In this document: positions 8,683-17,322 of the stretch, one piece after another
Position numbering within the stretch: position 1 is the first letter of the stretch
Layout: each line of letters begins with the position of its first letter
Source of the DNA: Bacteroidales bacterium
GTDB lineage: Bacteria; Bacteroidota; Bacteroidia; Bacteroidales; P3
Direction of reading: 5' to 3'
NCBI GenBank assembly: GCA_016292015.1
Contig: JAEEZY010000012.1
Coordinates: forward strand, 62,001-126,000
Length of the DNA stretch: 64,000 nt
Notes under the pieces: model-generated
The model's database searches: none
Told to the model about the DNA's origin: nothing
What the model saw: the letters and a program-made list of their open reading frames with translations, nothing else
Translations under genes and position numbers: made by a program

Positions 8683-9832
8683 GTATTGCCAGCACCTCTT
8701 CGGTTGTCGGCACATGGTAGCCGCCAATCTTGTTGACGCTTTCGGCTATCAGGGGCAGCATATCCTCAGTGCAGCCCACCTCGCTCAAGTGGCGCGGGAT
8801 GCCCAGTTCGTCGATGAAACGGCTGAGGCACTCGATGCCTTCCGTAGCCACCTGCACGTCGCTCTTGCCTGTGGGGTCAACATGCCAGATATTCTTGGCA
8901 AAACGCACGAAGCGATGCAATCCGTAAGGCATGATAAGGCGATAATACGGTATGGATACTATGGCGAGGCCTATGCCGTGCGGACAGTCGCAGTAGGCTC
9001 CCACCTGATGCTCTATCTGATGCACCTCCCAGTCTTGCCTCTTCGACACGGCCAGTATCTTGTTCAATCCCATCGTGGCGGCCCACATGATGTTGCTGCG
9101 GGCTTCATAGTCCTGTGGGTTGACGAGCGCCTTGCGGCTTGCGGCTATCAGTGCTAGCATGTCCCCCTCCAGAAGGTAGTCGCTCACACAGTCGTCGTCG
9201 CCGCCGAAATACTGTTCCATCAAGTGCGAAAAAATGTCGAAGATGCCGCTCACCATCTGTGTCTTTGGCACTGAGTAGGTGAACTCGGGATTCAATATTG
9301 AGAAACGGGGGCAGGCCACCTCCATCGGGAAGATATGACCCTCTTTCTTTTTCAGGGCTTCGTTCGTGATGACCGAGCCAGAGTTCATCTCCGAGGCGGT
9401 GCCGGTCATGGTGAGTATGGTGCCGACGGGCACCACCTTCGTCGGCACGGGGAGGTTCTTTATCCAGAAGTGCTCCCAGGGGTCGTCGTCGCACCATGCG
9501 CTGCATGCTATCGCCTTTGAGCAGTCGATGACCGAGCCGCCGCCGACGGCAAGGATGAGATCGACGTTATTCTCTCTCACGAGGCGGCATCCTTCGAGCA
9601 GCTGTGTGTAACGAGGGTTGGAGTTGATGCCTGAAAGCTCGCATACACTCTTCCCGCATTGCTTCAACGTGTCGATGACGGTGTCGTAAAGTCCTGTCTT
9701 CTTGATGGAGTTTTTGCCATATACAAGCATCACGTTTTGTCCGTATAGGGCCAGTTCGTCGGCAAGATGGTTCATTGCGGTGCGTCCGAAATGGATGCGC
9801 GTGGGGTTCTGAAAGGTGAAATCGATATTCAT
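8666..9832 (-). CDS. Iron-containing alcohol dehydrogenase (butanol dehydrogenase type)
   Basis: At 388 residues this has the usual length of group III NAD(P)-dependent alcohol dehydrogenases. It opens with MNIDFTFQNPTRIHFGR, then shows the dinucleotide-binding GGGSVIDCSKAIA and TMTGTASEMNSGSVI. Metal ligands lie in SGIFDIFSHLMEQYF and in HQIEHQVGAYCDCPHGIGLA, with the family histidines. It resembles the YqhD/BdhA branch that reduces aldehydes such as butanal using NADPH; the exact substrate is not determinable. It is convergent with the metallophosphoesterase and overlaps it by 17 bases. A spacer carrying 9-bp and 7-bp repeat arrays separates it from the YiiX-like gene upstream. Confidence 0.9.
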   Translation of the reverse strand: MNIDFTFQNPTRIHFGRTAMNHLADELALYGQNVMLVYGKNSIKKTGLYDTVIDTLKQCGKSVCELSGINSNPRYTQLLEGCRLVRENNVDLILAVGGGSVIDCSKAIACSAWCDDDPWEHFWIKNLPVPTKVVPVGTILTMTGTASEMNSGSVITNEALKKKEGHIFPMEVACPRFSILNPEFTYSVPKTQMVSGIFDIFSHLMEQYFGGDDDCVSDYLLEGDMLALIAASRKALVNPQDYEARSNIMWAATMGLNKILAVSKRQDWEVHQIEHQVGAYCDCPHGIGLAIVSIPYYRLIMPYGLHRFVRFAKNIWHVDPTGKSDVQVATEGIECLSRFIDELGIPRHLSEVGCTEDMLPLIAESVNKIGGYHVPTTEEVLAILKACY

Positions 9833-9869
9833 AGAAGTTGATATGTTTTATGTTGATAGGTTGATAAGT

Positions 9870-9911
9870 AAAAAAGTTTCGCTTCGCTTTAAAGGTTGAA
9901 AGTTTAAAAGG
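9870..9911. repeat. Short 9-bp-type array with GCTTCGCT core
   Basis: The stretch contains AAAAAGTTTC, GCTTCGCT (9881-9888) and then AAAGGTTGAAAGTTT units, matching the array at 4648-4762 in unit type. On the minus strand it follows a 7-bp array, the same order as downstream of menA. Confidence 0.7.
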
Positions 9912-9919
9912 TATGAGGC

Positions 9920-9947
9920 AACTGACTACTGACCACTGACAGCTATC
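9920..9947. repeat. 7-bp array that supplies the stop codon of the YiiX-like gene
   Basis: Four 7-bp units (AACTGAC, TACTGAC, CACTGAC, AGCTATC on the plus strand) overlap the end of the minus-strand gene. They encode its last residues AVSGQ and its TAG stop at 9926-9928. On the coding strand the units read GCTGTCA and GTGGTCA. Confidence 0.8.
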
Positions 9948-10597
9948 AGGCGCTCGTCTCGGGCCATATCGTTGGGATTGGTGCCTTCAACATCCTGCGG
10001 GATGGGCATGCCTATACGGGAGAAGAGCCATATCCAGTAGGGCGGGAAAGAGCCGTCGGCAGAGCGGAAGTTCATCGGTGCCGAGGGGAAAATCTTCGTT
10101 CCGTGCTCGTCGAGGTAGGCGTTCCAGACCAGCTCGCTGCAGTACTGCTCGTCGTTGTCGGGGAGGAACGTGAGGTCGTAACCACGCCCTACATACTGCT
10201 TGGCATTGGAAACCCACTGATCACGCTGCTTGTTGTCCTTGAGCCGTTTGACGACAAAGAGGGGATAGTCGCCGCTCTTCAGCCGGAACTCCTCTTTCAT
10301 CGTGTCGAGCGGATAGCGGGCCACGCCGTGTTTGAGGGTGGCGTCAATGACGAAGGTGGTGTTGGCCGACTGCTCGAGGATGGCTACGTGGATGTAGTTG
10401 ACCTGAGCCTCGTCGCCGGTGGCAGCCACGATAGCGTCGGACATGGAGGCGGAGTCACCTTCGACGGTATAGTCGAGAGGGAGTCCGACAAAGATAAGGT
10501 CGCCTGACTGGATGCCAGAAGGAGCTTGCCTGCAGGAGGCCAGGACAAACACCAGAGCCAGCATGAGCGTCAAACGCAGAGTGAAAGGGTATTTCAT
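9926..10597 (-). CDS. YiiX/YebB-like papain-fold lipoprotein (permuted NlpC/P60)
   Basis: From the ATG at 10597 the product is 223 residues with a lipoprotein signal ending VLASC. Downstream are the marks of the permuted papain-like YiiX family: QSGDLIFVGLPLDY, a histidine in VNYIHVAIL, and the catalytic cysteine in EQYCSELVWNAY. Such proteins are cysteine hydrolases thought to cut peptide or lipid-linked bonds in the envelope; the substrate is not known. An upstream in-frame ATG at 10636 would put extra residues before the signal and is unlikely. The last five codons and the stop lie inside a 7-bp repeat array. Confidence 0.8.
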   Translation of the reverse strand: MKYPFTLRLTLMLALVFVLASCRQAPSGIQSGDLIFVGLPLDYTVEGDSASMSDAIVAATGDEAQVNYIHVAILEQSANTTFVIDATLKHGVARYPLDTMKEEFRLKSGDYPLFVVKRLKDNKQRDQWVSNAKQYVGRGYDLTFLPDNDEQYCSELVWNAYLDEHGTKIFPSAPMNFRSADGSFPPYWIWLFSRIGMPIPQDVEGTNPNDMARDERLIAVSGQ

Positions 10598-10750
10598 GGT
10601 AATCAGGACATTGATTAGAGATTGCAAATATAGCAAATTTGCAGAAAATGGCGAGGTTTTCTCATTTGTTTTTTGCCAAACAGGAGAGGTGTTAAAAGAG
10701 GAAAAACGGTCGATTAATGGAAGGGCTAAAACAAAAAACTCACCAAGATG

Positions 10751-10783
10751 TTGCTTATTTATAAAAATATTTCGTACCTTTGC
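10751..10783 (+). promoter_or_regulatory. Promoter of the small secreted protein gene
   Basis: TTGC at 10751-10754 and TACCTTTGC at 10775-10783 match the Bacteroidetes -33 (TTTG) and -7 (TAnnTTTG) elements with a 20-base gap. Transcription would begin about 25-30 bases before the ATG at 10816. Confidence 0.65.
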
Positions 10784-10815
10784 GGTGACAATAATAATCG
10801 ATAAAAAGAACTACA

Positions 10816-11445
10816 ATGAAGAAACTATTGCTTTCATTACTACTGATTTCCGCAATCTTGGGTGTTAAAGCACAGGAATATGTCATACCCGAAGAGAAAT
10901 GGAACTACGAGGAGATATCGGGTAATAACTACCACGGATATTCGTTCCACAAGAACTGGAATGTTGACTTTATGGTCGAAAACCAGGAGGGGCGCTACAC
11001 TCCGACTGACATAGACATCGCGAAGGCGGAGCGGCTGATTCAGAAGAAAATCGCATACGTGAACCGCAACCATGAGAACCAAGAGGGCCGCTGCCCCATC
11101 ATCGACGAGCACATGCACCGCTATGAGCGCCAGTATGTAGGTTTTGTCGATTTGAACGGAGCCCATATCATCTGGGTGAACTTCCTCTGGGATGACACGC
11201 CGGCAGCACTCCTGAAGAAGGATATCGTGAAGACTTCTGGTGGCTGCGGCAAGTACTGGTGCATCAAGTGCAACCTCGACACCGAGAAGGTCTATGGTTT
11301 GGAGGTCAACGAGTCGGGCGATGTGAAATACCTGCCTCGCGACGCCAAGCGCCGTCCGCGCATCAGCAAGCCGAAGAGCGACTACAATCCCCAGCGCATA
11401 CGTAAGACTGGTATCATACACTCGGATGCCGAGAGAAGATTCTAG
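10816..11445 (+). CDS. Secreted protein of unknown function
   Basis: I do not recognise this 209-residue protein. It has a clear signal peptide (MKKLLLSLLLISAILGVKAQ) and should be exported. The mature part holds a charged region, a glycine- and cysteine-rich stretch SGGCGKYWCIKCNLDTEKVY (about residues 140-160) that may bind metal or form disulfides, and a basic, probably disordered C-terminus. No sorting domain is present, so it is likely periplasmic or released by another route. It has its own promoter and lies 54 bases before the GtrA gene. Confidence 0.75.
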   Translation: MKKLLLSLLLISAILGVKAQEYVIPEEKWNYEEISGNNYHGYSFHKNWNVDFMVENQEGRYTPTDIDIAKAERLIQKKIAYVNRNHENQEGRCPIIDEHMHRYERQYVGFVDLNGAHIIWVNFLWDDTPAALLKKDIVKTSGGCGKYWCIKCNLDTEKVYGLEVNESGDVKYLPRDAKRRPRISKPKSDYNPQRIRKTGIIHSDAERRF

Positions 11446-11499
11446 GGCTCTCGCCCGATTGTAACGGCAGCGTGTCGCTTGATATAATAATCCACCGAT

Positions 11500-11955
11500 A
11501 TGAACATAAGCCGTGATTTTGTCCGCAAGTTTGTCCGATTCGCCATTGTCGGCGCATCGGGTGCGGTGGTCGATTACGGTTTCTTGATTCTCTTCATCGA
11601 GGTGTGCCACATGCCCGAACTGGTGGCCAACGCCTTGAGTTTCACTCTCGCCGCTTCGTGGAACTATCTGCTTAACCGCATCTGGACTTTTGGAAGTAAG
11701 AATCGCAGGGTGGGGCAGGAGTATGTCAAATTCTTCATCGTCTCTTTGATAGGGCTGGGCATAAGCACCCTGACGCTCTACCTCTTGCAGACGCTCTTCC
11801 CGGCGTGGAGCAACGCCTCGGGCAATGGTTTTCAGCTTGCCGCTCTCTTCATTAAGTTTTTCTACATCTTGAAACTCATATCCATCGGCATCACCATGCT
11901 TTGGAACTTCTTTGCCAACTACCTTTACACTTTCAGGAAAACAAATAAACATTAA
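11500..11955 (+). CDS. GtrA-family membrane protein
   Basis: The 151-residue protein has four hydrophobic helices. The family motif is visible in KFVRFAIVGASGAVVDYGF at the start, NALSFTLAASWNYLLNRIWTF in the middle, and MLWNFFANYLYTFR at the end. GtrA proteins are thought to move or present undecaprenyl-phosphate-linked sugars across the inner membrane for glycosylation of surface polymers. A glycosyltransferase lies 4 kb downstream beyond the peptidase gene, which fits but does not prove a joint role. The stop codon is five bases before the M14 peptidase start. Confidence 0.88.
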   Translation: MNISRDFVRKFVRFAIVGASGAVVDYGFLILFIEVCHMPELVANALSFTLAASWNYLLNRIWTFGSKNRRVGQEYVKFFIVSLIGLGISTLTLYLLQTLFPAWSNASGNGFQLAALFIKFFYILKLISIGITMLWNFFANYLYTFRKTNKH

Positions 11956-11960
11956 TCAAT

Positions 11961-14900
11961 ATGAAACGCTTTTTATTACTTCTCGTCTTTGTCATCACCG
12001 TGTTGACGGGCAATGCCCAGGTGGTGCGTATTCAGTTCGAGCAGTGCGACCGCTCCATGGAAATGGCGATATCTCAGGCCGTCTCTATCGACCGTCGCGA
12101 CGGCTGCGTCTATACGGCATATGCCAACCCGCAGGAATTGGCGGCATTCGAGGCGTTGAATATCCCCTACGAGGTTGTGCCGGAGGATGGCTCTTTGACT
12201 AAAGCCACCATCATCGCCGCCACCACTATGGATCAGATGGTGGGATGGAATATGTATCCCAGCTATGGCCTCTACATGCAGATGATGCAGAATTGGGCGG
12301 CGCAGTATCCAAAGCTCTGCAAGATTGACACCATCAGTACGTCAACAACCAACGGACACATGATTATCTGCCTGAAGATATCGGACGAGGTGGAAGACGA
12401 GGAGGCCGAACCGGAGTTTTTCTACATGTCCAGTATGCACGGCGACGAGGTCACGGGTTTCTACTTCCTCCTGCGAATGATTGACACGTTGCTCACAAGC
12501 TACGGTCATGACTCGACCCTCACCAATCTGGTCAACACCACGCAGATATACATCTGCCCCGACGCCAACCCCGACGGAACGTACCAGAATGGCGACAACG
12601 TGATATACAAACCGAACAACACTAGCGACCTGAGCGGCCGCTACAACGGCAATGGCATCGACTTGAACCGTACCTACCCAAACCCGTTTAGCTCTACGGC
12701 CTACCAGACGCAGTATAACAACACCGAGCAGGAGAATAAGGACATGATACAATACATGAATGCTCATCATTTTGTGATGGCGGCATGTATGCACGGAGGA
12801 GCTGAAATACTGAACTTCCCATGGGACAGCTACACCTCGTCGCAGAAATCTCTCGCCGACGCCGCATGGTGGACAGCCATGGGCAACCGTTTCGTGGCAA
12901 CTCTGCGTCAATATACCGGAGCCGCAAGCGACAATACATTCCCGGGCAACATGTATCGCACCGAACGTATCGGCAGCGGCTGGAGACCGCCTTATACCGA
13001 GCAGTGCTTTGGCGGTGACTGGTACGCCATATCCGGTGGATGGCAGGACTATTCCAACTGGTACAACCACATCCGTGCTTTTACTATCGAGGTGTCGCGC
13101 ACTAAATGTCCTGAGATTTCTGGCACACAGGGTGTGAAGAACTACTGGTACTACCAGAAGGAGCCTCTTATCAACCTCATTAAAGAGGTGCATCAGGGTG
13201 TGAACGGCATTGTGGTGGATTCTGTCACACGTGAGCCGCTTCGTGCTTTCATCGAGGTGGTTGACCACGACCGCGACAGCTCTCAGATTTACAGCCGTCA
13301 CGTGCTGGGCGACTACTACCGCCCCATCGCCGACGGCACCTACTCGTTCCGCGCTTCCTGCCCGGGATACATCACCAAGACCTACACCAACGTCACCGCC
13401 ACCTATGGCACTCCCACCAACCTGCTGATTGAGCTGGTGCCCGAAGGCTGGACACCTGTGGTTTACACCATCACCGCCACAAGCGAGGACAACGCCAAAG
13501 GCACCGTTGAAGGCGGCGGCACATACCTCGGCGGACAGACGGCTACCCTCACGGCGACGGCAAACGCTGGATATGAGTTTGACCACTGGAACGACGGCAA
13601 CACCGACAACCCGCGCAGCTTCACTGTGTCGGGCGATGCAAGTTACACCGCATACTTCAGCGCTAGGGAATACATTCTCACGGTGGAGAGCGAAGATAAT
13701 GCGAAAGGCACCGTCGCAGGTGGCGGCAGTTTCGCATACGGTGCCACGACGCAGATCTCGGCCACGCCTAACGAGCACTACACCTTCGCACGCTGGAACG
13801 ACAACAACACTCAGAACCCGCGCACGGTGACGGTGACGGATGATGCTACATACACCGCTTATTTCAACGCCGACAACTACACCATCACCGTGACCGCCGA
13901 CAACAACGCTCACGGCACTGTTACCGGCGGCGGCACCTATGCCTATGGCACCACGACGCAGATTTCGGCAACGCCTGGCGAAGGCTATGAGTTTGCTGGC
14001 TGGAGCGACGGCAACACCGACAACCCGCGCAGCATCACGGTGACTGGCGACGCCTCGTACACCGCCACCTTCGCCATACAGAACTACACCATCACCGTGA
14101 ACACCAACAACAACAGCTACGGCTCGGTCACCGGCGGCGGCACGTATCCATACGGCAGCACCGCCACCTTGACCGCCACACCGAACGAGGGCTACCACTT
14201 CGTCGAATGGAACGACCACAACACGGAGTGCCCGCGCACCATCACAGTGACTGGCGACGCCACATATACCGCCACGTTCGCAATCAACAGCTACACCATC
14301 ACAGTGATGCCCAACAACGCCAGTTTCGGCAGCACGACAGGCAGCGGCACTTACACTCACGGACAGACGGTGACGGCTACGGCTACCGCCAACGATGGCT
14401 ATGTGTTCAACAGCTGGAGTGACGGAACGACGGCAACACCATATACTTTCTCCGCCACACAGAATATCACGCTCATCGCCAACTTCTCGGAAGAGAACCA
14501 CGACCCTGTGTATTACACCCTGACTGTGGTGTCGGACAACAACGCCATGGGTACAGCCAGCGGCAGCGGCACCTATCTGGAGAATAGCGCAGTCACCATT
14601 TCGGCTACGGCAGCCACCGGACACCACTTCACGCAGTGGAACGACGGCAATACCGACAACCCGCGTACCGTTACGGTGACGGGCGACATCATCTACACCG
14701 CCTATTTCGCTGCTGAGAGCTATAGCGTGACTGTGGCTCCCGACGACGCCACACACGGCAGCACAACACCCAACGGCACCAGCACCTACACTTACGGCAC
14801 CACCATCGACCTGACGGCTACCGCCGCCGAGGGCTACCACTTCCTGCGCTGGAACGACGGCAGCACACAGGCAACGCGCACTGTGACCGTTACAGGCAGC

Positions 14901-15797
14901 GCAAGCTACATCGCTTCCTTTGCCGCCAACACCTATCATATCACCGTCACAGCCAACAACCCGGCATACGGCAGCACTACGGGCAGCGGCAACTACAGCT
15001 ACGGCGAGCAGGTGTCGATAAGCGCCACCGCCAGCGAGGGACACAACTTCAGCCAGTGGAACGACGGCAACACGCAGAATCCGCGTACCGTCACCGTCAC
15101 GGGTGATGCCACATACACTGCGGTGTTCACCACCAACAGTTTCCAGTTGACGGTTGTGCCTGATGAGGCAAGTCACGGCTCCACCTCCGGCAGCGGCACC
15201 TATGCTTACGGCGAGCAGGCCCACATCACGGCAACTGCGGCGGAGGGCTACCGTTTCCGCGAGTGGAACGACGGCAACACCTATCCAATACGCACCGTCA
15301 CCGTGACGGGCAACGCCACCTATACCGCCTACTTCGACGCAATTGAATACACCGTGACGGTGAACCCCAACAACCATATTTGCGGCAGCACGACAGGTAG
15401 CGGCACCTACAGCTATATGCAGGAGGTGACGGCTACCGCCACGCCGGCCAACGGCTTCCGATTCGACCACTGGAGCGACGGCACCACCGAAAACCCGTAC
15501 ATCTTCAACGTCACACACAACGTCACGCTGATAGCGGTGTTCGTGAGCGACGGAAGCGGTGAGGGTATCGACGACGTCGAGGAGCTTAACTACAGGGTTT
15601 ATCCTAACCCGACCAACGGTGTGGTGAACATACAGACCAATGCCGCAGACAACGAGCCGATGAGGCTGTACAACCTCTATGGACAACTGCTGCAGACCTT
15701 GCCTGCGGGCAGCACCATGGTTGACCTCAGCGGATACGCCAAGGGAACCTACTTCCTGCGTATCGGCGCACACTCGGTCAAACTGGTCAAGATGTGA
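11961..15797 (+). CDS. Secreted M14 zinc carboxypeptidase with ten InlB-type beta-repeats and T9SS sorting domain
   Basis: The 1278-residue protein has a signal peptide (MKRFLLLLVFVITVLTGNAQ). Its M14 domain has zinc ligands H160 and E163 in MHGDEVTG and H278 in CMHGGAEIL, substrate-binding GIDLNRTYP, and the catalytic E377 in FTIEVSR. A carboxypeptidase regulatory-like domain follows (about 410-495). Then come ten divergent InlB B-type repeats of about 69 residues (about 500-1198), each with a core like GYEFDHWNDGNTDNPRSFTV. The end is a T9SS sorting domain starting NYRVYPNPTNGVV and finishing VKLVKM. It is probably exported and attached to the cell surface to cleave peptide or amide bonds. 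It may be co-transcribed with GtrA. Confidence 0.92.
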   Translation: MKRFLLLLVFVITVLTGNAQVVRIQFEQCDRSMEMAISQAVSIDRRDGCVYTAYANPQELAAFEALNIPYEVVPEDGSLTKATIIAATTMDQMVGWNMYPSYGLYMQMMQNWAAQYPKLCKIDTISTSTTNGHMIICLKISDEVEDEEAEPEFFYMSSMHGDEVTGFYFLLRMIDTLLTSYGHDSTLTNLVNTTQIYICPDANPDGTYQNGDNVIYKPNNTSDLSGRYNGNGIDLNRTYPNPFSSTAYQTQYNNTEQENKDMIQYMNAHHFVMAACMHGGAEILNFPWDSYTSSQKSLADAAWWTAMGNRFVATLRQYTGAASDNTFPGNMYRTERIGSGWRPPYTEQCFGGDWYAISGGWQDYSNWYNHIRAFTIEVSRTKCPEISGTQGVKNYWYYQKEPLINLIKEVHQGVNGIVVDSVTREPLRAFIEVVDHDRDSSQIYSRHVLGDYYRPIADGTYSFRASCPGYITKTYTNVTATYGTPTNLLIELVPEGWTPVVYTITATSEDNAKGTVEGGGTYLGGQTATLTATANAGYEFDHWNDGNTDNPRSFTVSGDASYTAYFSAREYILTVESEDNAKGTVAGGGSFAYGATTQISATPNEHYTFARWNDNNTQNPRTVTVTDDATYTAYFNADNYTITVTADNNAHGTVTGGGTYAYGTTTQISATPGEGYEFAGWSDGNTDNPRSITVTGDASYTATFAIQNYTITVNTNNNSYGSVTGGGTYPYGSTATLTATPNEGYHFVEWNDHNTECPRTITVTGDATYTATFAINSYTITVMPNNASFGSTTGSGTYTHGQTVTATATANDGYVFNSWSDGTTATPYTFSATQNITLIANFSEENHDPVYYTLTVVSDNNAMGTASGSGTYLENSAVTISATAATGHHFTQWNDGNTDNPRTVTVTGDIIYTAYFAAESYSVTVAPDDATHGSTTPNGTSTYTYGTTIDLTATAAEGYHFLRWNDGSTQATRTVTVTGSASYIASFAANTYHITVTANNPAYGSTTGSGNYSYGEQVSISATASEGHNFSQWNDGNTQNPRTVTVTGDATYTAVFTTNSFQLTVVPDEASHGSTSGSGTYAYGEQAHITATAAEGYRFREWNDGNTYPIRTVTVTGNATYTAYFDAIEYTVTVNPNNHICGSTTGSGTYSYMQEVTATATPANGFRFDHWSDGTTENPYIFNVTHNVTLIAVFVSDGSGEGIDDVEELNYRVYPNPTNGVVNIQTNAADNEPMRLYNLYGQLLQTLPAGSTMVDLSGYAKGTYFLRIGAHSVKLVKM

Positions 15798-15817
15798 TAT
15801 TATGATGTGAAATAAGA

Positions 15818-15853
15818 CAGAGGGCACAGGTTTACCACGGCTTGTGCCCTCTG
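15818..15853 (+). terminator. Hairpin terminator after the M14 peptidase
   Basis: CAGAGGGCACA and TGTGCCCTCTG are exact 11-bp complements around a 14-base loop, 20 bases after the stop codon, followed by CTTTAT. An in-frame GTG at 15844 lies within the right arm, which argues against it as the start of the next gene. Confidence 0.7.
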
Positions 15854-15873
15854 CTTTATCCGATTGCCGACCG

Positions 15874-17043
15874 ATGCCTTCTGCCCCCCATATCTCAGTA
15901 GCTATCCCGATGATGGACGAACTGGACAACCTCGATGGTCTCCTTTCGTCGCTTCGCAGACAGTCATATAAGAACTTCACCACATACATCTGTGTGAACC
16001 AGCCGGAGGCGTGGCATGTGTCAGATGACGAGTATCGCACGATGGTGGTGAAGAACAACGCAGAGACGTTGAGGATACTGAATGGCGTCCAGGACTTGAA
16101 GATGGTGGTGATTGACCGCACGACGGTGGGCAACGGATGGACGGAGAAGAAGCAGGGAGTCGGCTGGGCAAGGAAGGTTCTGTTTGATGTTATTAGCGGG
16201 CAGCAGTTAGCAGGTAGCGGGCAGGTGGCAGGCAGTGAGATAATTGTAAGCCTTGATGCAGACACCGACTTTGGCGAGGATTATCTTGGCGGCGTTGCGG
16301 AGCTGTTCGAGAGCCATGCGGAGATAGGGGCGGTGGCGTTGCCGTACTACCATCCCGTTACAGGCGACGAGGCGGTGGACAGGAGGCTGCTGCGCTACGA
16401 GTGCTATATGCGGCATTATCTGATGAACATGCAGGCGATAGGTAACCCGTATGCCTTCACCGCTTTGGGCAGCGCTATGGCGTTCACGGTGGCGGCATAC
16501 AGGAAAGCCGGCGGCATCACGCCGCTGCAGGGAGGCGAGGATTTCTACCTGATGCAGAAATTCGTCAAGACAGGCAGGGTGATGGTGGCAGGCAATGACA
16601 GGGAGCATCTGGTGGTGCGTCCGCAAGGGCGTATGTCGCGACGGGTGCCTTTCGGCACGGGACCTGCGGTGGCGATGACGATAGCGGAACAGAAGGAGAA
16701 ATATCCGTTCTATAGGAAAGAAGGCTTCGAGGCGGTGAGGGCGACCTACAAGAGATTCGAAGAACTGTATGAGCATGAGGTGGAGACACCGATGAGTGCT
16801 TTTCTGAAGGAACAGCTGAGGACGGACGACCTGTGGCAGCCGCTGAGGCGTAACTACAAGAGCAGGGAACTGTTTGTGAGAGCTTGCAGGGAGAGGGTTG
16901 ACGGCTTGAGGATATTGCAGTACCTGCGGACGGTAGGAGGGGAGGAGCCAATGGATTTTGAGAGAGAGCCGATAGGGAGGATAAAGGAGTTTAGGGAGGA
17001 ATTGGTGGCTGTTAGCAGACAGCGGTTAGCGGTTAGCTGTTAG
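15874..17043 (+). CDS. Family 2 glycosyltransferase
   Basis: From the ATG at 15874 the product is 389 residues. The GT-A fold is shown by ISVAIPMMDELDNLDGLLSS at the N-terminus, the nucleotide/metal motif SLDADTDFGEDYL, and GGEDFYLMQK as the acceptor-side motif. It likely transfers a sugar to a surface polymer or lipid carrier; the sugar is unknown. Two oddities stand out. Residues encoded at 16196-16237 (SGQQLAGSGQVAGS) come from a 7-bp tandem array inserted in frame just before the SLDAD motif. The C-terminus VAVSRQRLAVSC and its stop codon also lie in such an array. Confidence 0.85.
   Translation: MPSAPHISVAIPMMDELDNLDGLLSSLRRQSYKNFTTYICVNQPEAWHVSDDEYRTMVVKNNAETLRILNGVQDLKMVVIDRTTVGNGWTEKKQGVGWARKVLFDVISGQQLAGSGQVAGSEIIVSLDADTDFGEDYLGGVAELFESHAEIGAVALPYYHPVTGDEAVDRRLLRYECYMRHYLMNMQAIGNPYAFTALGSAMAFTVAAYRKAGGITPLQGGEDFYLMQKFVKTGRVMVAGNDREHLVVRPQGRMSRRVPFGTGPAVAMTIAEQKEKYPFYRKEGFEAVRATYKRFEELYEHEVETPMSAFLKEQLRTDDLWQPLRRNYKSRELFVRACRERVDGLRILQYLRTVGGEEPMDFEREPIGRIKEFREELVAVSRQRLAVSC
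16196..16237 (+). repeat. In-frame 7-bp array inside the glycosyltransferase gene
   Basis: Six 7-bp units, GCGGGCA, GCAGTTA, GCAGGTA, GCGGGCA, GGTGGCA and GGCAGTG, follow each other without gaps. At 42 bases the array keeps the reading frame. It has the same unit form (GNNGTYA) as the arrays at 17008, 9920, 4779 and 53568. Confidence 0.8.
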
Positions 17044-17056
17044 TGGTCAGTGACCT
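17008..17056 (+). repeat. 7-bp array carrying the glycosyltransferase stop codon
   Basis: Seven 7-bp units (GCTGTTA, GCAGACA, GCGGTTA twice, GCTGTTA, GTGGTCA, GTGACCT) span the 3' end of the gene. The stop TAG is at 17041-17043, within the array. Confidence 0.85.
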
Positions 17057-17067
17057 GTTGTTTTTTT

Positions 17068-17138
17068 TTACTTTCAACCTTTCAAACGAAGCGAGCCTTT
17101 TAAACTTTTAAACTCTTTAACTTTCAAGCGAAGCGACC
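17068..17138. repeat. 9-bp-type array with two GCGAAGCG cores
   Basis: After a T-run, the sequence has CTTTCAACC and CTTTTAAAC type units with CGAAGCGA at 17087 and GCGAAGCGA at 17128. It is the reverse complement of the array at 26010-26095, which it matches closely. It follows a 7-bp array downstream of a stop codon, as at menA and the YiiX-like gene. Confidence 0.75.
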
Positions 17139-17281
17139 ATTTGTATCCTATTAACTCTCGTCATTTTTCGCAGTGCAGGCCGCAAATGGAGAGTGGACGG
17201 TGTTTGAGGTATGGTGGAGCCGCTTTGCGGTGTCTATCTTTTTGTAAAAAAAATTACCGTCGATGTCACTTTTTCGATTTT

Positions 17282-17315
17282 TTTGCAACTAATATAATAT
17301 ATAAGTTTATTTTTG
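17282..17315 (+). promoter_or_regulatory. Promoter of the ECF sigma factor operon
   Basis: TTTG at 17282-17285 and TATTTTTG at 17308-17315, 22 bases apart, match the Bacteroidetes promoter form with a slightly long spacer. The predicted transcription start falls at or next to the TTG codon at 17323. Confidence 0.55.
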
Positions 17316-17322
17316 CTTCCAT

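Noticed and set aside
12342-16265. A 1307-codon open frame on the minus strand
   Set aside because: It is antisense to the M14 peptidase and follows the repeat pattern of the sense gene. The sense frame has a signal peptide, catalytic residues and a sorting domain, while the antisense product is repetitive and has no domain features.
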